Shown: piece by piece, positions 1 through 7,840 of the stretch
Layout of the letters: every line of letters begins with the position of its first letter
Numbering within the stretch: the stretch's first letter is position 1
Notes under the pieces: generated by a model
Told to the model about the DNA's origin: nothing
The model's database searches: none
The model's input: only the letters and a program-made list of their open reading frames with translations
Made by a program: the position numbers and the translations under genes
Source: Stenotrophomonas sp. PS02289
Lineage (GTDB): Bacteria; Pseudomonadota; Gammaproteobacteria; Xanthomonadales; Xanthomonadaceae
Reading direction: 5' to 3'
Assembly: GCF_029960115.1 (NCBI RefSeq)
Contig: NZ_JASCOZ010000012.1
Location: forward strand, 1 to 48,950
Length of the DNA stretch: 48,950 nucleotides

Positions 1-78
1 GGGTTTGCGGGACACGCCGTGAATCCATCCATGGAGGCTCGTCAAAAACATCCATGTTTTTGACGGTCCCGCAAACCC
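1..78. repeat. Nested palindromic intergenic element
   Basis: Outer perfect 13-bp arms (GGGTTTGCGGGAC at 1-13 and its complement at 66-78) enclose a second perfect 11-bp hairpin (CGTCAAAAACA at 40-50, loop TCCA, complement at 55-65). The two hairpins abut on the right side, so the whole unit can fold as one long stem with an asymmetric internal segment (14-39) that carries a CCATGG core. There is no T-tract that would make it a normal terminator. It starts at the window edge, so more may lie upstream. It is probably one of the dispersed palindromic elements of Xanthomonadaceae and is unlike the GTAG-type REPs seen elsewhere here. Confidence 0.7.
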
Positions 79-136
79 ACCCCGGCACGCCCCAGACAGA
101 GGGTCGGCGGCCATGGGAAATGCCACATCAACGGCA

Positions 137-306
137 ATGTTGATCCGGGGTCATGCGTTACCGACTGTTGGGGATTTCACGGCCGTCGTCTGTCGACCGA
201 CGCTACCGGCCCAACATCCCGAGCAATCCCATTCGCGCGGTGACCGCGTGATTTTGATCTTCGGTGGCCACCGACTCACTGTCGATGGCGGGTCGGGGTG
301 GGCTGG
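137..306. repeat. Dispersed intergenic repeat, copy 1
   Basis: Resembles 32264-32402 over nearly its full length. A 32-bp block (176-207, ending in CTACC) is identical to 32304-32335. The left flank shares ATGCGTTA and the right flank shares GGGTCGGGGTGGG. This copy has about 32 extra bases (210-241) absent from the other copy. The identical block ends in CTAC (GTAG on the other strand) and has a partial stem (CGTCG/CGACG), so it looks like a REP of the GTAG family embedded in a larger unit. Confidence 0.75.
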
Positions 307-438
307 AGGGGGCGTGAGCCGCATGGATGCGGCGACCGAGCTTACAGGGACGTACTTGCAGCGTCCCCCGGAACGCCCATCCCGAGCCGCCAAACCAGAG
401 ATCCGATGGAAACCGGCTGTTCGCCCAAATCCATCAGA

Positions 439-457
439 CGCCGGGCAACGCCCGGCG
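439..457 (-). repeat. REP-like hairpin downstream of the EamA gene
   Basis: Perfect 8-bp arms CGCCGGGC (439-446) and GCCCGGCG (450-457) with an AAC loop. It has the geometry of the GTAG REPs in this window, but the flanking tetranucleotide reads GTGT instead of GTAG on the minus strand, so it is a degenerate copy. It lies 27 bases past the stop codon of the transporter gene and could protect the 3' end of its mRNA. Confidence 0.55.
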
Positions 458-483
458 ACACGTACAACGTGCAATCCATGCTG

Positions 484-1356
484 TCAGCGCTGCGACACCG
501 CGACGCTGCCGAGGATCAATGCGCCGGCGATCAACATCGCCAGGGTGACCGGTTCGCCGAGGAACAGCCAGGCGAAGGCGGCGCCGAACAGGGGAATCAG
601 GTAGGTGACCGTGGAGGCACGCGCCGGGCCGATGCGGCCGATCAGGCGATAGAACATCAGGAAGGCCAGGCCGGTGCACAGCACGCCCAATGCCACAGCG
701 CACGCCCAGGCGTTGAAGGGCACCGCCGTCTGCGGCCAGTGGGTGATCGCCATCGGCAGCATCCACAACGATGCGCAACCCAGCGTTGCCGCAGCCGCGG
801 CCGCTGACGGCAGGCCGGTCATGTGCCGCTTCACCAGATTCACGCCCAGCCCGTACAACAGCGACGCCGTGGCACCCGCAATCACCGCCGCGCCGATGCT
901 CAATCCGCTTACCTTTGCCGTCGCCAGCACAACCACACCCGCAAAGCCCACCAGCAGCGCGATCGCCCGGCGCATGCCGATCTTCTCGCCGAAGAACAGG
1001 AACGCAATCAGGGCCGCGAACAACACTGTCATCGCATTGCAGATCGCCCCGATCGCCGCCGGCGCGCGTTCGGCCGCATAGGCGAACAGCACGAAAGGCA
1101 ATGCCGAATTGATCAGCCCGATCGGTGCCAGCCACAACCAACGCCGCGCCGGGAACAGCGCGCGCGCCTTCCACAGGAAGGGCAGCAGCACCAACGCGCC
1201 CAGCACCAGCCGCACTTCCACCAGCGCATACGCACCGAACGACGGCACCGCCACCCGCATGAACAGGAACGAGCAGCCCCAGATCGCTCCCAGCAGGGTC
1301 AGCTCCAGCGGGGTGCGCCAATCACGGCTCTGGCTGGCCGCCAGGTCCGCGCTCAT
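484..1356 (-). CDS. EamA/DMT-family transporter
   Basis: A 290-residue integral membrane protein of the drug/metabolite transporter superfamily with two EamA repeats. About ten hydrophobic segments are visible, starting with the LLGAIWGCSFLFMRVAV segment near the N-terminus; a conserved-looking FLFFGEKIG segment closes the first repeat and AWLFLGEPVT the second. The substrate cannot be read from the sequence; relatives export amino acids or other metabolites. The ATG at 1356 (MSADLAAS) is preferred over a TTG at 1380 that would add eight residues. The gene is divergent from a LysR regulator, an arrangement in which the regulator often controls the transporter. Confidence 0.85.
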   Translation of the reverse strand: MSADLAASQSRDWRTPLELTLLGAIWGCSFLFMRVAVPSFGAYALVEVRLVLGALVLLPFLWKARALFPARRWLWLAPIGLINSALPFVLFAYAAERAPAAIGAICNAMTVLFAALIAFLFFGEKIGMRRAIALLVGFAGVVVLATAKVSGLSIGAAVIAGATASLLYGLGVNLVKRHMTGLPSAAAAAATLGCASLWMLPMAITHWPQTAVPFNAWACAVALGVLCTGLAFLMFYRLIGRIGPARASTVTYLIPLFGAAFAWLFLGEPVTLAMLIAGALILGSVAVSQR

Positions 1357-1490
1357 GCGCGCCCCCGCAGGCAGGTGCAACGGGCAGGCTGAGGGCGGCT
1401 GGGAAGCAACATGGCGCAGGCTCCGGGGTGAGAATTACAGCATCCCCCTGACCCCGACCCCTTGCAAGCGCGTAGTATCACTGCCAGCCA

Positions 1491-1503
1491 CAAATCAGAT
1501 TTG
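1491..1503. promoter_or_regulatory. Putative LysR operator between eamA and lysR
   Basis: A perfect palindrome CAAATC-A-GATTTG lies in the 157-bp divergent region, 10 bases before the LysR start codon. LysR regulators usually bind interrupted dyads in such shared promoters, so this is a candidate autoregulatory site. It is AT-richer than its surroundings. The assignment is inferred from position and symmetry only. Confidence 0.4.
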
Positions 1504-1513
1504 GGTCTAGCCA

Positions 1514-2449
1514 ATGATCCTGCGCCCTGCCTTGCTGCCCGCCCTCGGCGTGTTCGCGGTCGCCGCCCGCCACCAGAATTTCGCCCACGCCGCCGAGGAG
1601 CTGCACCTCACCGCCAGCGCGGTCAGCCACCATGTGCGCCGCCTGGAATCGCTGCTCGGCACCGTGCTGTTCCAGCGCCAGGCCAGGGGTGTACGCCTGA
1701 CCGCCGAAGGACGGCAGCTCGCCGATGCCGCCGCCGCTGCGCTCAGCGATCTCAATGCGGTCGCCGCCAACCTCCACCCCCAGGCGGACATCGTCCCGCT
1801 GCGGGTCACCACCATCCGCTCGCTGTCCTACTGCTGGCTGATTCCGCGCCTGCCGCGCTTCACCCACCAGCATCCGCGCCTGCGCATCGAACTGCAGACC
1901 AGCAGCGAACTCACCCGATTTGACGAGAACGGTCCGGAGTTGGGCATCCGCTACGGCCTGGGCCAATGGCCCGGCCTGACCGCGCATCATCTGATGGACG
2001 ACGAACTGTTTCCCGTGGCATCACCGGCATTGCAGGGCGTGTCCGCCCTCCGCGAACCGGCGCAGATCGCGCAGATGCCGCTGGTCAGCGACATGTCCCC
2101 GCAGGGCTGGCGCGACTGGTTCCGCGCCGCTGGGGTACGCGGCCTGGACCTGGCCACGCCGCATGTGTTCAGCGACAGCACCGATGCAATGCGCGCAGCG
2201 GTGTACGGCATCGGTGCCGTGCTGGCGCGCAAACACATCGCCCAGCCCTATCTGCAGCGTTACGAGCTGGTGCGGCTTCCCGGGCCTGCGCTCAAGGCCC
2301 GTTACGCGTACTACGTCGTGCATGCCGAGCATCGCCCGCTCAGCCCGGTGGCCGTCACGTTCATGGACTGGCTCAAGCGCGAGGCGCAGGACGAACGCAC
2401 GCCGATTCCGGCCTTGCCGGAGGAATTGATGGGCCGGCCGGTGTCCTAA
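1514..2449 (+). CDS. LysR-family regulator, GcvA-like
   Basis: A 311-residue transcription factor. The N-terminal winged helix-turn-helix spans about residues 5-62, with the typical FAHAAEELHLTASAVSHHVRRLE recognition region in two parts (residues 22-44). The rest is a periplasmic-binding-protein-like effector domain. The wording of the HTH (ASAVSHHVRRLE, GVRLTAEGR) and the DFW/DENGPELGIRYG segment resemble the GcvA subgroup. It is divergent from the EamA transporter at 484-1356 and probably regulates it. The effector is unknown. The ATG at 1514 has no clear Shine-Dalgarno sequence. The start leaves only a few residues before the HTH, as is usual in the family. Confidence 0.88.
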   Translation: MILRPALLPALGVFAVAARHQNFAHAAEELHLTASAVSHHVRRLESLLGTVLFQRQARGVRLTAEGRQLADAAAAALSDLNAVAANLHPQADIVPLRVTTIRSLSYCWLIPRLPRFTHQHPRLRIELQTSSELTRFDENGPELGIRYGLGQWPGLTAHHLMDDELFPVASPALQGVSALREPAQIAQMPLVSDMSPQGWRDWFRAAGVRGLDLATPHVFSDSTDAMRAAVYGIGAVLARKHIAQPYLQRYELVRLPGPALKARYAYYVVHAEHRPLSPVAVTFMDWLKREAQDERTPIPALPEELMGRPVS

Positions 2450-2517
2450 CCCATCATCACCCACTCTTGTCCGCCCGCTGGCTAGGCTGGAACTCCCGAA
2501 TCCCCCGAGAATTCCCC

Positions 2518-2811
2518 ATGGCCTTGTTGCGACTCAGGATCACCGGCACCGAAGACGACGCCCGTGCGATCAGCGACCTGTTGCAGAGCATTGACGGCAT
2601 CGAGCACGTCGAGGAAACCGATGATCTGATGCCGCATATGGACGACGACGATTCCAGCTCGGCCGGGCTGTCCGACGACATCGGTCCCGGCATTCACGAG
2701 CTGGAGGTGGAAGTCGGTAACGAGTACACCACCCAGCGCGTGCGCGATGCGGTGGAAGCACTCGCGCGCGAGCTGGATGTGTTTGTCGAGTACGAACACG
2801 ACGAAGGTTGA
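2518..2811 (+). CDS. Small acidic hypothetical protein
   Basis: A 97-residue protein not assigned to a family. It starts MALLRLRITGTEDDARAISD and has a very acidic centre (DDLMPHMDDDDSSS). The alternation of predicted strands and helices (RLRITG, a helix to about residue 23, HVEE, the ELEVEV strand, a helix VRDAVEALARELD, then VFVEYEHD) suggests a beta-alpha-beta-beta-alpha-beta ferredoxin-like fold, as in small ACT-like domains. The ATG at 2518 lies about 70 bases after lysR, with GAGAA upstream as a weak ribosome site. Codon use matches its neighbours, so it is probably a real gene. It may be co-transcribed with lysR. No function is proposed. Confidence 0.72.
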   Translation: MALLRLRITGTEDDARAISDLLQSIDGIEHVEETDDLMPHMDDDDSSSAGLSDDIGPGIHELEVEVGNEYTTQRVRDAVEALARELDVFVEYEHDEG

Positions 2812-2823
2812 GGTTCAGCGCCG

Positions 2824-2864
2824 GTAGGTATCGACCGATGGTCGATACCTCAGTCGATACCTCA
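2824..2864 (+). repeat. GTAG REP with a duplicated arm, between convergent genes
   Basis: GTAG at 2824-2827 precedes a stem with arms GGTATCGACC (2827-2836) and GGTCGATACC (2840-2849) and loop GAT. The right arm continues into a 12-bp tandem duplication (GTCGATACCTCA at 2841-2852 and again at 2853-2864). The last three bases of the second unit (TCA) are the stop codon of the DUF4349 gene on the minus strand. The element separates two convergent genes. Confidence 0.75.
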
Positions 2865-3674
2865 GCCGACCTTCCGCGAGCGACGCCAACGCCGCCACAG
2901 CGCCAATGCGCCCCACAGGAAGACCCCGCCCACGACGACCACCGGCACCAGCGCCGCCACCGCACGGATCAGGAAGGCGATGCTTTCGGTAAAGATCGTC
3001 CCTGCATCCCCGAAAGCCTCACCGATGGCGCTGCGATTGCGCTCGCCCGACGGCGCATTGAAACGCACCGTCACCAGCTGCGTGTCGATCCGTCGACGCT
3101 GGTTGGCCGCATCCTTGTTGGCCTGCTCCACCCCGGCCTCGATCTCCGACAGGCGCTGGGCAATCACCAGCAGGTCCGCCATTTTCACGTCCTTGGCGTC
3201 CTGATACGCCAACAGGCGCTCGTGTTCCTTCTGCAGTCGCGCCTTGGTCAACGCGGTGTCGGCGACCTGCTGGGCCAGGTCCTCGGCCTGGGTGTTGCGG
3301 GAGGCAATCTCGCCGCCCTCACCGGCCAGGCTGATCAACGGCTCCACGCCCTTCGGAGCAACCCGGAAGCGCACGGAGCCGGACGGATACTCGCCCCCCT
3401 CCTGCTCCACCTGCAGCACCGCGCAGTCGCCGAAGCGCGCCGACTGACAAGCCTCGGCGATCTGCTTGACCCGTGGCCCGATCTTCTCCGCTTCCAGCTT
3501 GATGTTCAGGGTGTGCTCGTAGGCCAGCATCGCCCCTTCCGGCGAGGCGATGGTCGCGCCCGCAGCCGATGCATCGGCCGCCACGTGCCCGTTCGGCGCA
3601 GCGCATCCGGCCAGTGCCATCACCAGCAGCATCCCTGCCAAGGCGCTCCCGCGCCACGTCGTCCCTGTTCTCAC
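2862..3674 (-). CDS. DUF4349 lipoprotein
   Basis: A 270-residue exported lipoprotein: signal segment SALAGMLLVMALAGCAAP with lipobox cysteine near residue 24, then a DUF4349 body containing a long coiled-coil stretch (roughly residues 120-180, rich in Glu, Lys, Leu and Gln) and a C-terminal transmembrane segment (AFLIRAVAALVPVVVVGGVFLWGA, in two halves) followed by a basic tail. The family's role is unknown; the layout suggests a cell-envelope protein anchored at both ends. The start is GTG, overlapping the stop of the upstream GFA gene by four bases (GTGA), so translation is probably coupled. Its stop codon falls inside a REP-derived duplication. Confidence 0.8.
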   Translation of the reverse strand: MRTGTTWRGSALAGMLLVMALAGCAAPNGHVAADASAAGATIASPEGAMLAYEHTLNIKLEAEKIGPRVKQIAEACQSARFGDCAVLQVEQEGGEYPSGSVRFRVAPKGVEPLISLAGEGGEIASRNTQAEDLAQQVADTALTKARLQKEHERLLAYQDAKDVKMADLLVIAQRLSEIEAGVEQANKDAANQRRRIDTQLVTVRFNAPSGERNRSAIGEAFGDAGTIFTESIAFLIRAVAALVPVVVVGGVFLWGALALWRRWRRSRKVG

Positions 3675-4027
3675 ATGCGTGCTCCGTCAAAGTGGGTGAT
3701 CTTCAAGCCTTCCAACGCCAGGTCCGGCAGGCAGCGCACATTCACCGCCGCCATCGCCTGACCGCTGCGCGGGTCCACGCCCTCGCTGAACGGAGCGATC
3801 CCGCAGGTGGCACAGTAATGATGCTCCAGATGGTGCTTGTTGAACTGATAGGTGCCGAGCAGCGCGGGGTCCGTGTTCAGGGTCAGCGCAGCGCGCGGGG
3901 CGAACCACAGCAGCCCACCCCGGCGTCGACACAGCGAACAGTTGCAGTCCACTACGTCGACGATGGGCTCGGCCGTGTCAACCGTGAAGGCGATGTTTCC
4001 GCAATGACAGCTTCCCTGGTACTGCAT
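3671..4027 (-). CDS. GFA-family zinc protein
   Basis: A 118-residue protein of the GFA family (named after glutathione-dependent formaldehyde-activating enzyme). The zinc-binding cysteines are in place: GSCHCGNI near the N-terminus, DCNCSLCRRRGG around residues 35-45 and YCATCGIAPF around residue 80. Most members have no proven enzymatic activity, so only the fold and metal binding are claimed. The ATG at 4027 with AGGTGG upstream is preferred; an earlier in-frame start at 4075 would add a non-conserved segment. It overlaps the DUF4349 gene by four bases and is likely in one transcript with it. Confidence 0.82.
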   Translation of the reverse strand: MQYQGSCHCGNIAFTVDTAEPIVDVVDCNCSLCRRRGGLLWFAPRAALTLNTDPALLGTYQFNKHHLEHHYCATCGIAPFSEGVDPRSGQAMAAVNVRCLPDLALEGLKITHFDGARM

Positions 4028-4134
4028 GGCACCACCTGCGTCGGGCTGGAAAGCGCCATGGTAATCCAATGGCACGGGCGGGCCGCACCCGGGCAGGCCT
4101 ATGCTCGGCGATTGTCCCCAGCACAGGATCGCCG

Positions 4135-5943
4135 ATGCGCCAGCATCTTCTTGCCCTCGCCCTGATCGCCGCCCTCGGTGGCTGCCAGCAGGCCGACGCC
4201 CCCACCGCCCCGACCGGCACCGAAGCGGCGGCCACCGCGGGCGATGCCGCGGCTGATGCCGCGTTCGCCGACCTGTCCAAGCGCGCCCTGGATACCTGGA
4301 TGCAGCTTTCGCCGGTCAGCGCCACCCAGATCGGTGATCACCGCTTCGACAGCGAGATCGATGATCTCAGTGCCGCCGGGCAGCAGAAGACCCTGGCCGC
4401 CTACAAGGGCCTGCTGGCTGACCTCGACAAGGTGGACGTGAGCAAGCTCGGCCGCGAGAACCAGGTCGATGCCGCGATTCTGCGCAACCAGCTGCAGTCG
4501 GAAATCTGGAATGCCGAAGTGCTGCAGTCGTCCAAGTGGGACCCGCAGCTGTACAACGGCCTGGCCGGTAGCGCGCTGTACGGGCTGATGGCACGCGAGT
4601 TCGCGCCGCTGCCCGAACGCCTGAAGTCGGCCACCGCGCGCATGGAAAAGCTGCCGCAGATCTTCGCCCAGGCCCGCGAGAACCTGGACCCGGCGCGCGT
4701 GCCGAAGATCCACGCTGAAACGGTGGCCAAGCAGAACAAGGGCATCCTCAGCATCGTCGATACCTTCATCACCCCGCACATCGCCGAACTGCCGGCCGAA
4801 GACGGCAAGCGCCTGCAGGCCGCCATCGAGGGCCTGAAGAAGGCCGTGACCGAACAGCAGACCTGGCTGGACACCACCCTGGTGCCGAACGCCAAGGGTG
4901 ACTTCCGCATCGGGGCGGAGCTGTATGACCAGAAGCTGAAGTTCGCGCTGAATTCCTCGCTGTCGCGCGCCGAGATCGGCGAACGCGCCCGTGCCGAGCT
5001 CAAGCGCGTGCGTGGCGACATGTACGGCATTGCCCAGACCGTGCTGAAGGACAAGCCGGGTGCGCCGGCACTGCCCGCCAACCCGACCGATGAACAGCAG
5101 CAGGCCGCGATCGAAGCGGCGCTGGAACTGGCCTACGCCGAGAAGCCGGCCCGCGACAAGGTCGTGGACGACGCCAAGGCCGCCCTCGCCCAGTCGACCG
5201 AGTTCGTGCGCACGCACGACCTGATGACGCTGCCGGACGCACCGGTGGACATCATCCTGATGCCGGAATTCCAGCGCGGCGTGGCCGTGGCCTACTGCGA
5301 TTCACCGGGTCCGCTGGACAAGAACCTGAAGACCTTCTACGCGGTGTCGCCGATTCCGGACGACTGGAACGACAAGCAGGTGGATTCGTTCCTGCGCGAG
5401 TACAACAGCCGCATGATCCACCTGCTCAGCATCCACGAAGGCACCCCGGGCCACTACCTGGAAGGCTGGCACTCGGGCAAGTTCCCCTCGACGCTGCGCG
5501 CAGTGCTGCGTTCGGGCCTGTTTGCCGAAGGCTGGGCGGTGTACACCGAGCGGATGATGCAGGAGCAGGGTTACCTGGACAACGACCCGCTGTTCCACCT
5601 GGTGCAGCTGAAGTTCTACCTGCGCACCATTTCCAACGCGATCCTGGACCAGGGCGTGCATGTGGACAACTGGACGCGTGAGCAGGCGATGCACCTGATG
5701 ACCCACGACGCCTTCCAGCAGGAAAGCGAAGCGTCGGGCAAGTGGGTGCGTGCGCAGCTGACCTCGGCGCAGCTGCCGACCTACTTCGTCGGCGCGCAGG
5801 AGCACTTCGACACCCGCAAGGCAGTGCAGGAAAAGCAGGGGGCGAACTTCAACCTGAAGGCCTACCACGACCAGATGCTGTCCTACGGCGCACCGCCGGT
5901 GCGCTTCGCGCGCCAGCTGATGCTGGGTCAGCCGATCGAGTGA
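4135..5943 (+). CDS. DUF885 lipoprotein, zinc peptidase-like
   Basis: A 602-residue exported protein. The signal peptide MRQHLLALALIAALGGC ends in a lipobox with Cys17. It is followed by a low-complexity Ala/Thr linker and a large alpha-helical DUF885 domain. The motif HEGTPGH (residues 434-440) is the extended metal-binding motif of this family; a later FAEGWAVYTE segment (about residue 465) supplies the glutamate helix. DUF885 proteins are predicted zinc-dependent carboxypeptidase-like hydrolases, and the substrate is not known. The ATG at 4135 has AGGA just upstream; an in-frame start at 4069 would put 22 extra residues before the signal peptide and is rejected. A strong hairpin terminator follows. 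Confidence 0.87.
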   Translation: MRQHLLALALIAALGGCQQADAPTAPTGTEAAATAGDAAADAAFADLSKRALDTWMQLSPVSATQIGDHRFDSEIDDLSAAGQQKTLAAYKGLLADLDKVDVSKLGRENQVDAAILRNQLQSEIWNAEVLQSSKWDPQLYNGLAGSALYGLMAREFAPLPERLKSATARMEKLPQIFAQARENLDPARVPKIHAETVAKQNKGILSIVDTFITPHIAELPAEDGKRLQAAIEGLKKAVTEQQTWLDTTLVPNAKGDFRIGAELYDQKLKFALNSSLSRAEIGERARAELKRVRGDMYGIAQTVLKDKPGAPALPANPTDEQQQAAIEAALELAYAEKPARDKVVDDAKAALAQSTEFVRTHDLMTLPDAPVDIILMPEFQRGVAVAYCDSPGPLDKNLKTFYAVSPIPDDWNDKQVDSFLREYNSRMIHLLSIHEGTPGHYLEGWHSGKFPSTLRAVLRSGLFAEGWAVYTERMMQEQGYLDNDPLFHLVQLKFYLRTISNAILDQGVHVDNWTREQAMHLMTHDAFQQESEASGKWVRAQLTSAQLPTYFVGAQEHFDTRKAVQEKQGANFNLKAYHDQMLSYGAPPVRFARQLMLGQPIE

Positions 5944-5955
5944 TGTGATGGACAA

Positions 5956-5983
5956 ACGGCCCGGTGAGAACCGGGCCGTTTTT
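5956..5983 (+). terminator. Rho-independent terminator after the DUF885 gene
   Basis: Arms ACGGCCCGG (5956-5964) and CCGGGCCGT (5971-5979), six-base loop, then TTTTT. It lies 12 bases past the stop codon. The other strand has a short T run as well, so it may also serve the convergent ABC transporter gene. Confidence 0.85.
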
Positions 5984-5995
5984 GTTTGCGCGTGT

Positions 5996-7828
5996 TTACG
6001 AATCGGCCGCCACAAACCCACCGGTTTGCCGCGCCCACAGCCGCGCATACAACCCACCGGCGGCAATCAGCTCGGCATGCGTCCCGGTTTCCACGATCCG
6101 GCCCTGGTCCATCACCACCAGCCGATCCATGCGTGCAATCGTGCTCAACCGGTGTGCGATGGCGATGACGGTCTTGCCGCCCATCAGTTCGTCCAGGCTG
6201 TCCTGGATCGCCGCTTCCACTTCCGAATCCAGCGCCGAGGTGGCTTCGTCCAGCACCAGGATCGGCGCATCCTTGAGCAGCACGCGGGCAATGGCGATGC
6301 GCTGACGCTGGCCACCGGAGAGTTTCACCCCGCGCTCGCCGACGTGCGCGTCATAGCCTGTGCGTCCTTCGCCGTCTCGAAGGGTGTCGATGAAGGCATC
6401 GGCACGCGCCTTGGCCACCGCCGCACGCAATTCGGCCTCGGTGGCGTCCGGCCGACCGTACAGCAGGTTGTCGCGGATTGAACGGTGCAGCAACGAGGTG
6501 TCCTGGGTGACCACGCCGATCTGACGACGCAGGCTCTCCTGGGTGACGGTCGCGATATCCTGGCCGTCGATGCGGATGTGGCCGCTCTCCAGGTCGTACA
6601 GGCGCAGCAGCACATTGACCAGGGTCGACTTGCCCGCACCGGACGGACCAACCAGGCCGATCTTCTCGCCCGGCTTCACCGCAAGGTTCAGCCCAGCAAT
6701 CACCCCACCCTTCTTGCCGTAATGGAAGTGGATGTCCTCGAAGCGCACGCCGCCCTCGGTGACTTGCAGCGGCACGGCATCGGCGCGGTCCTGCACGGTC
6801 AGCGGCTGGGCAATGGTGGTGATGCCGTCCTGCACCGTGCCGATGTCTTCGAAGATGCCGTTGATGGTCCACATGATCCAGCCCGACATGTTGTGGATGC
6901 GGATCACCAGGCCGGTGGCCAGGGTGATCGCACCCACGGTGATGTCGCCGTGGCTCCACAGCCACAGCGCCAACCCACAGGTGCCAGCGATCAGGAAGCC
7001 GTTGACGATGGCGATGGTCAGGTCCATGCCGGTGGTGACCCGGGTCTGGCGGCGGTGTTTGACTGCCAGTTCCTCGATCGCCTCGGCCACATACGCCTGC
7101 TCGCGGCCACCGTGCGCAAACAGCTTCAGCGTCGGAATGTTGGTGTAGCCATCGACAATGCGTCCCATGGCCTTGGAGCGCGCTTCCGAGGCGATCCAGG
7201 CACGTTCCTTGGCGCGCGGCACGAACACCCACATGATCACCACGTAGGCCGCCAGCCACAGCACCAGCGGAATCATCAGCCGCCAGTCGGCCTGCGCGAA
7301 CAGATACAGCGCCGTGCCGGTGTAGACCACGATGTACCAGAGCGAGTCGACCATCTGCACGGCGGACTCGCGCAGCGAGGTACCGGTCTGCATCACCCGG
7401 TTGGCCATGCTGCCGGCAAAGTCGTTCTGGAAGAACGACAGGCTCTGGCGCACGACGTAGTTGTGCATCAGCCAGCGCGAGCGGTTGCTCAGCCCGGGCA
7501 CGATAGCCTGGTTGACCAGCAGGTTGTGCAGTCCCACCAGGACCGGCCGGGCAATCAGGGTGATCGCCGCCATCCACAGCAGGGTGTCGGCGTGTCGCGC
7601 GAAGAAGCTGGCGTCCGGCTGCTCGCTGACCATGTCGACGATGCGACCGAGGAAGTCGAACATCGCCACTTCCACCAGCGCCAGCAGCAGGCCGGCGATC
7701 AGGGTAGCCAGCAGTACCGGCCACACCGGGCGCAGGTAATACAGATAGAACGCCGCCACATTGCGTGGCGGCATGCGCGCATCCACCGGCGGGAACACCG
7801 GAATCAGCGATTCGAACCAGCGGAACAT
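5996..7828 (-). CDS. ABC exporter, fused permease and ATPase
   Basis: A 610-residue half-transporter. An N-terminal membrane domain with six hydrophobic segments (about residues 35-330) is followed by a nucleotide-binding domain. Walker A GPSGAGKST is near residue 394, the signature LSGGQRQRIAIAR near 503, Walker B ILVLDEATSALD near 523 and the switch histidine in AIAHRLSTI near 555. It belongs to the MsbA/lipid and multidrug exporter group and should work as a homodimer in the inner membrane. The substrate is unknown. A strong ribosome site (GGAGG) precedes the ATG. It lies 12 bases downstream of the serine hydrolase gene, so the two are probably one operon. Confidence 0.9.
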   Translation of the reverse strand: MFRWFESLIPVFPPVDARMPPRNVAAFYLYYLRPVWPVLLATLIAGLLLALVEVAMFDFLGRIVDMVSEQPDASFFARHADTLLWMAAITLIARPVLVGLHNLLVNQAIVPGLSNRSRWLMHNYVVRQSLSFFQNDFAGSMANRVMQTGTSLRESAVQMVDSLWYIVVYTGTALYLFAQADWRLMIPLVLWLAAYVVIMWVFVPRAKERAWIASEARSKAMGRIVDGYTNIPTLKLFAHGGREQAYVAEAIEELAVKHRRQTRVTTGMDLTIAIVNGFLIAGTCGLALWLWSHGDITVGAITLATGLVIRIHNMSGWIMWTINGIFEDIGTVQDGITTIAQPLTVQDRADAVPLQVTEGGVRFEDIHFHYGKKGGVIAGLNLAVKPGEKIGLVGPSGAGKSTLVNVLLRLYDLESGHIRIDGQDIATVTQESLRRQIGVVTQDTSLLHRSIRDNLLYGRPDATEAELRAAVAKARADAFIDTLRDGEGRTGYDAHVGERGVKLSGGQRQRIAIARVLLKDAPILVLDEATSALDSEVEAAIQDSLDELMGGKTVIAIAHRLSTIARMDRLVVMDQGRIVETGTHAELIAAGGLYARLWARQTGGFVAADS

Positions 7829-7840
7829 CCTGTTACCTCC

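Larger units (their letters stand above)
79..483. other. Non-coding stretch before the first gene
   Basis: About 400 bases without a convincing gene. Open frames on both strands exist (for example 113-604 forward), but they are arginine/proline-rich, match no family and overlap repeats. The segment contains one copy of a dispersed intergenic repeat (137-306) and a REP-like hairpin (439-457). Nothing else recognisable was seen. Confidence 0.6.

Noticed and set aside
113..604. Possible gene in the left intergenic region
   Set aside because: Arg/Pro-rich product with no similarity to a family; it overlaps a dispersed repeat and the end of the EamA gene.
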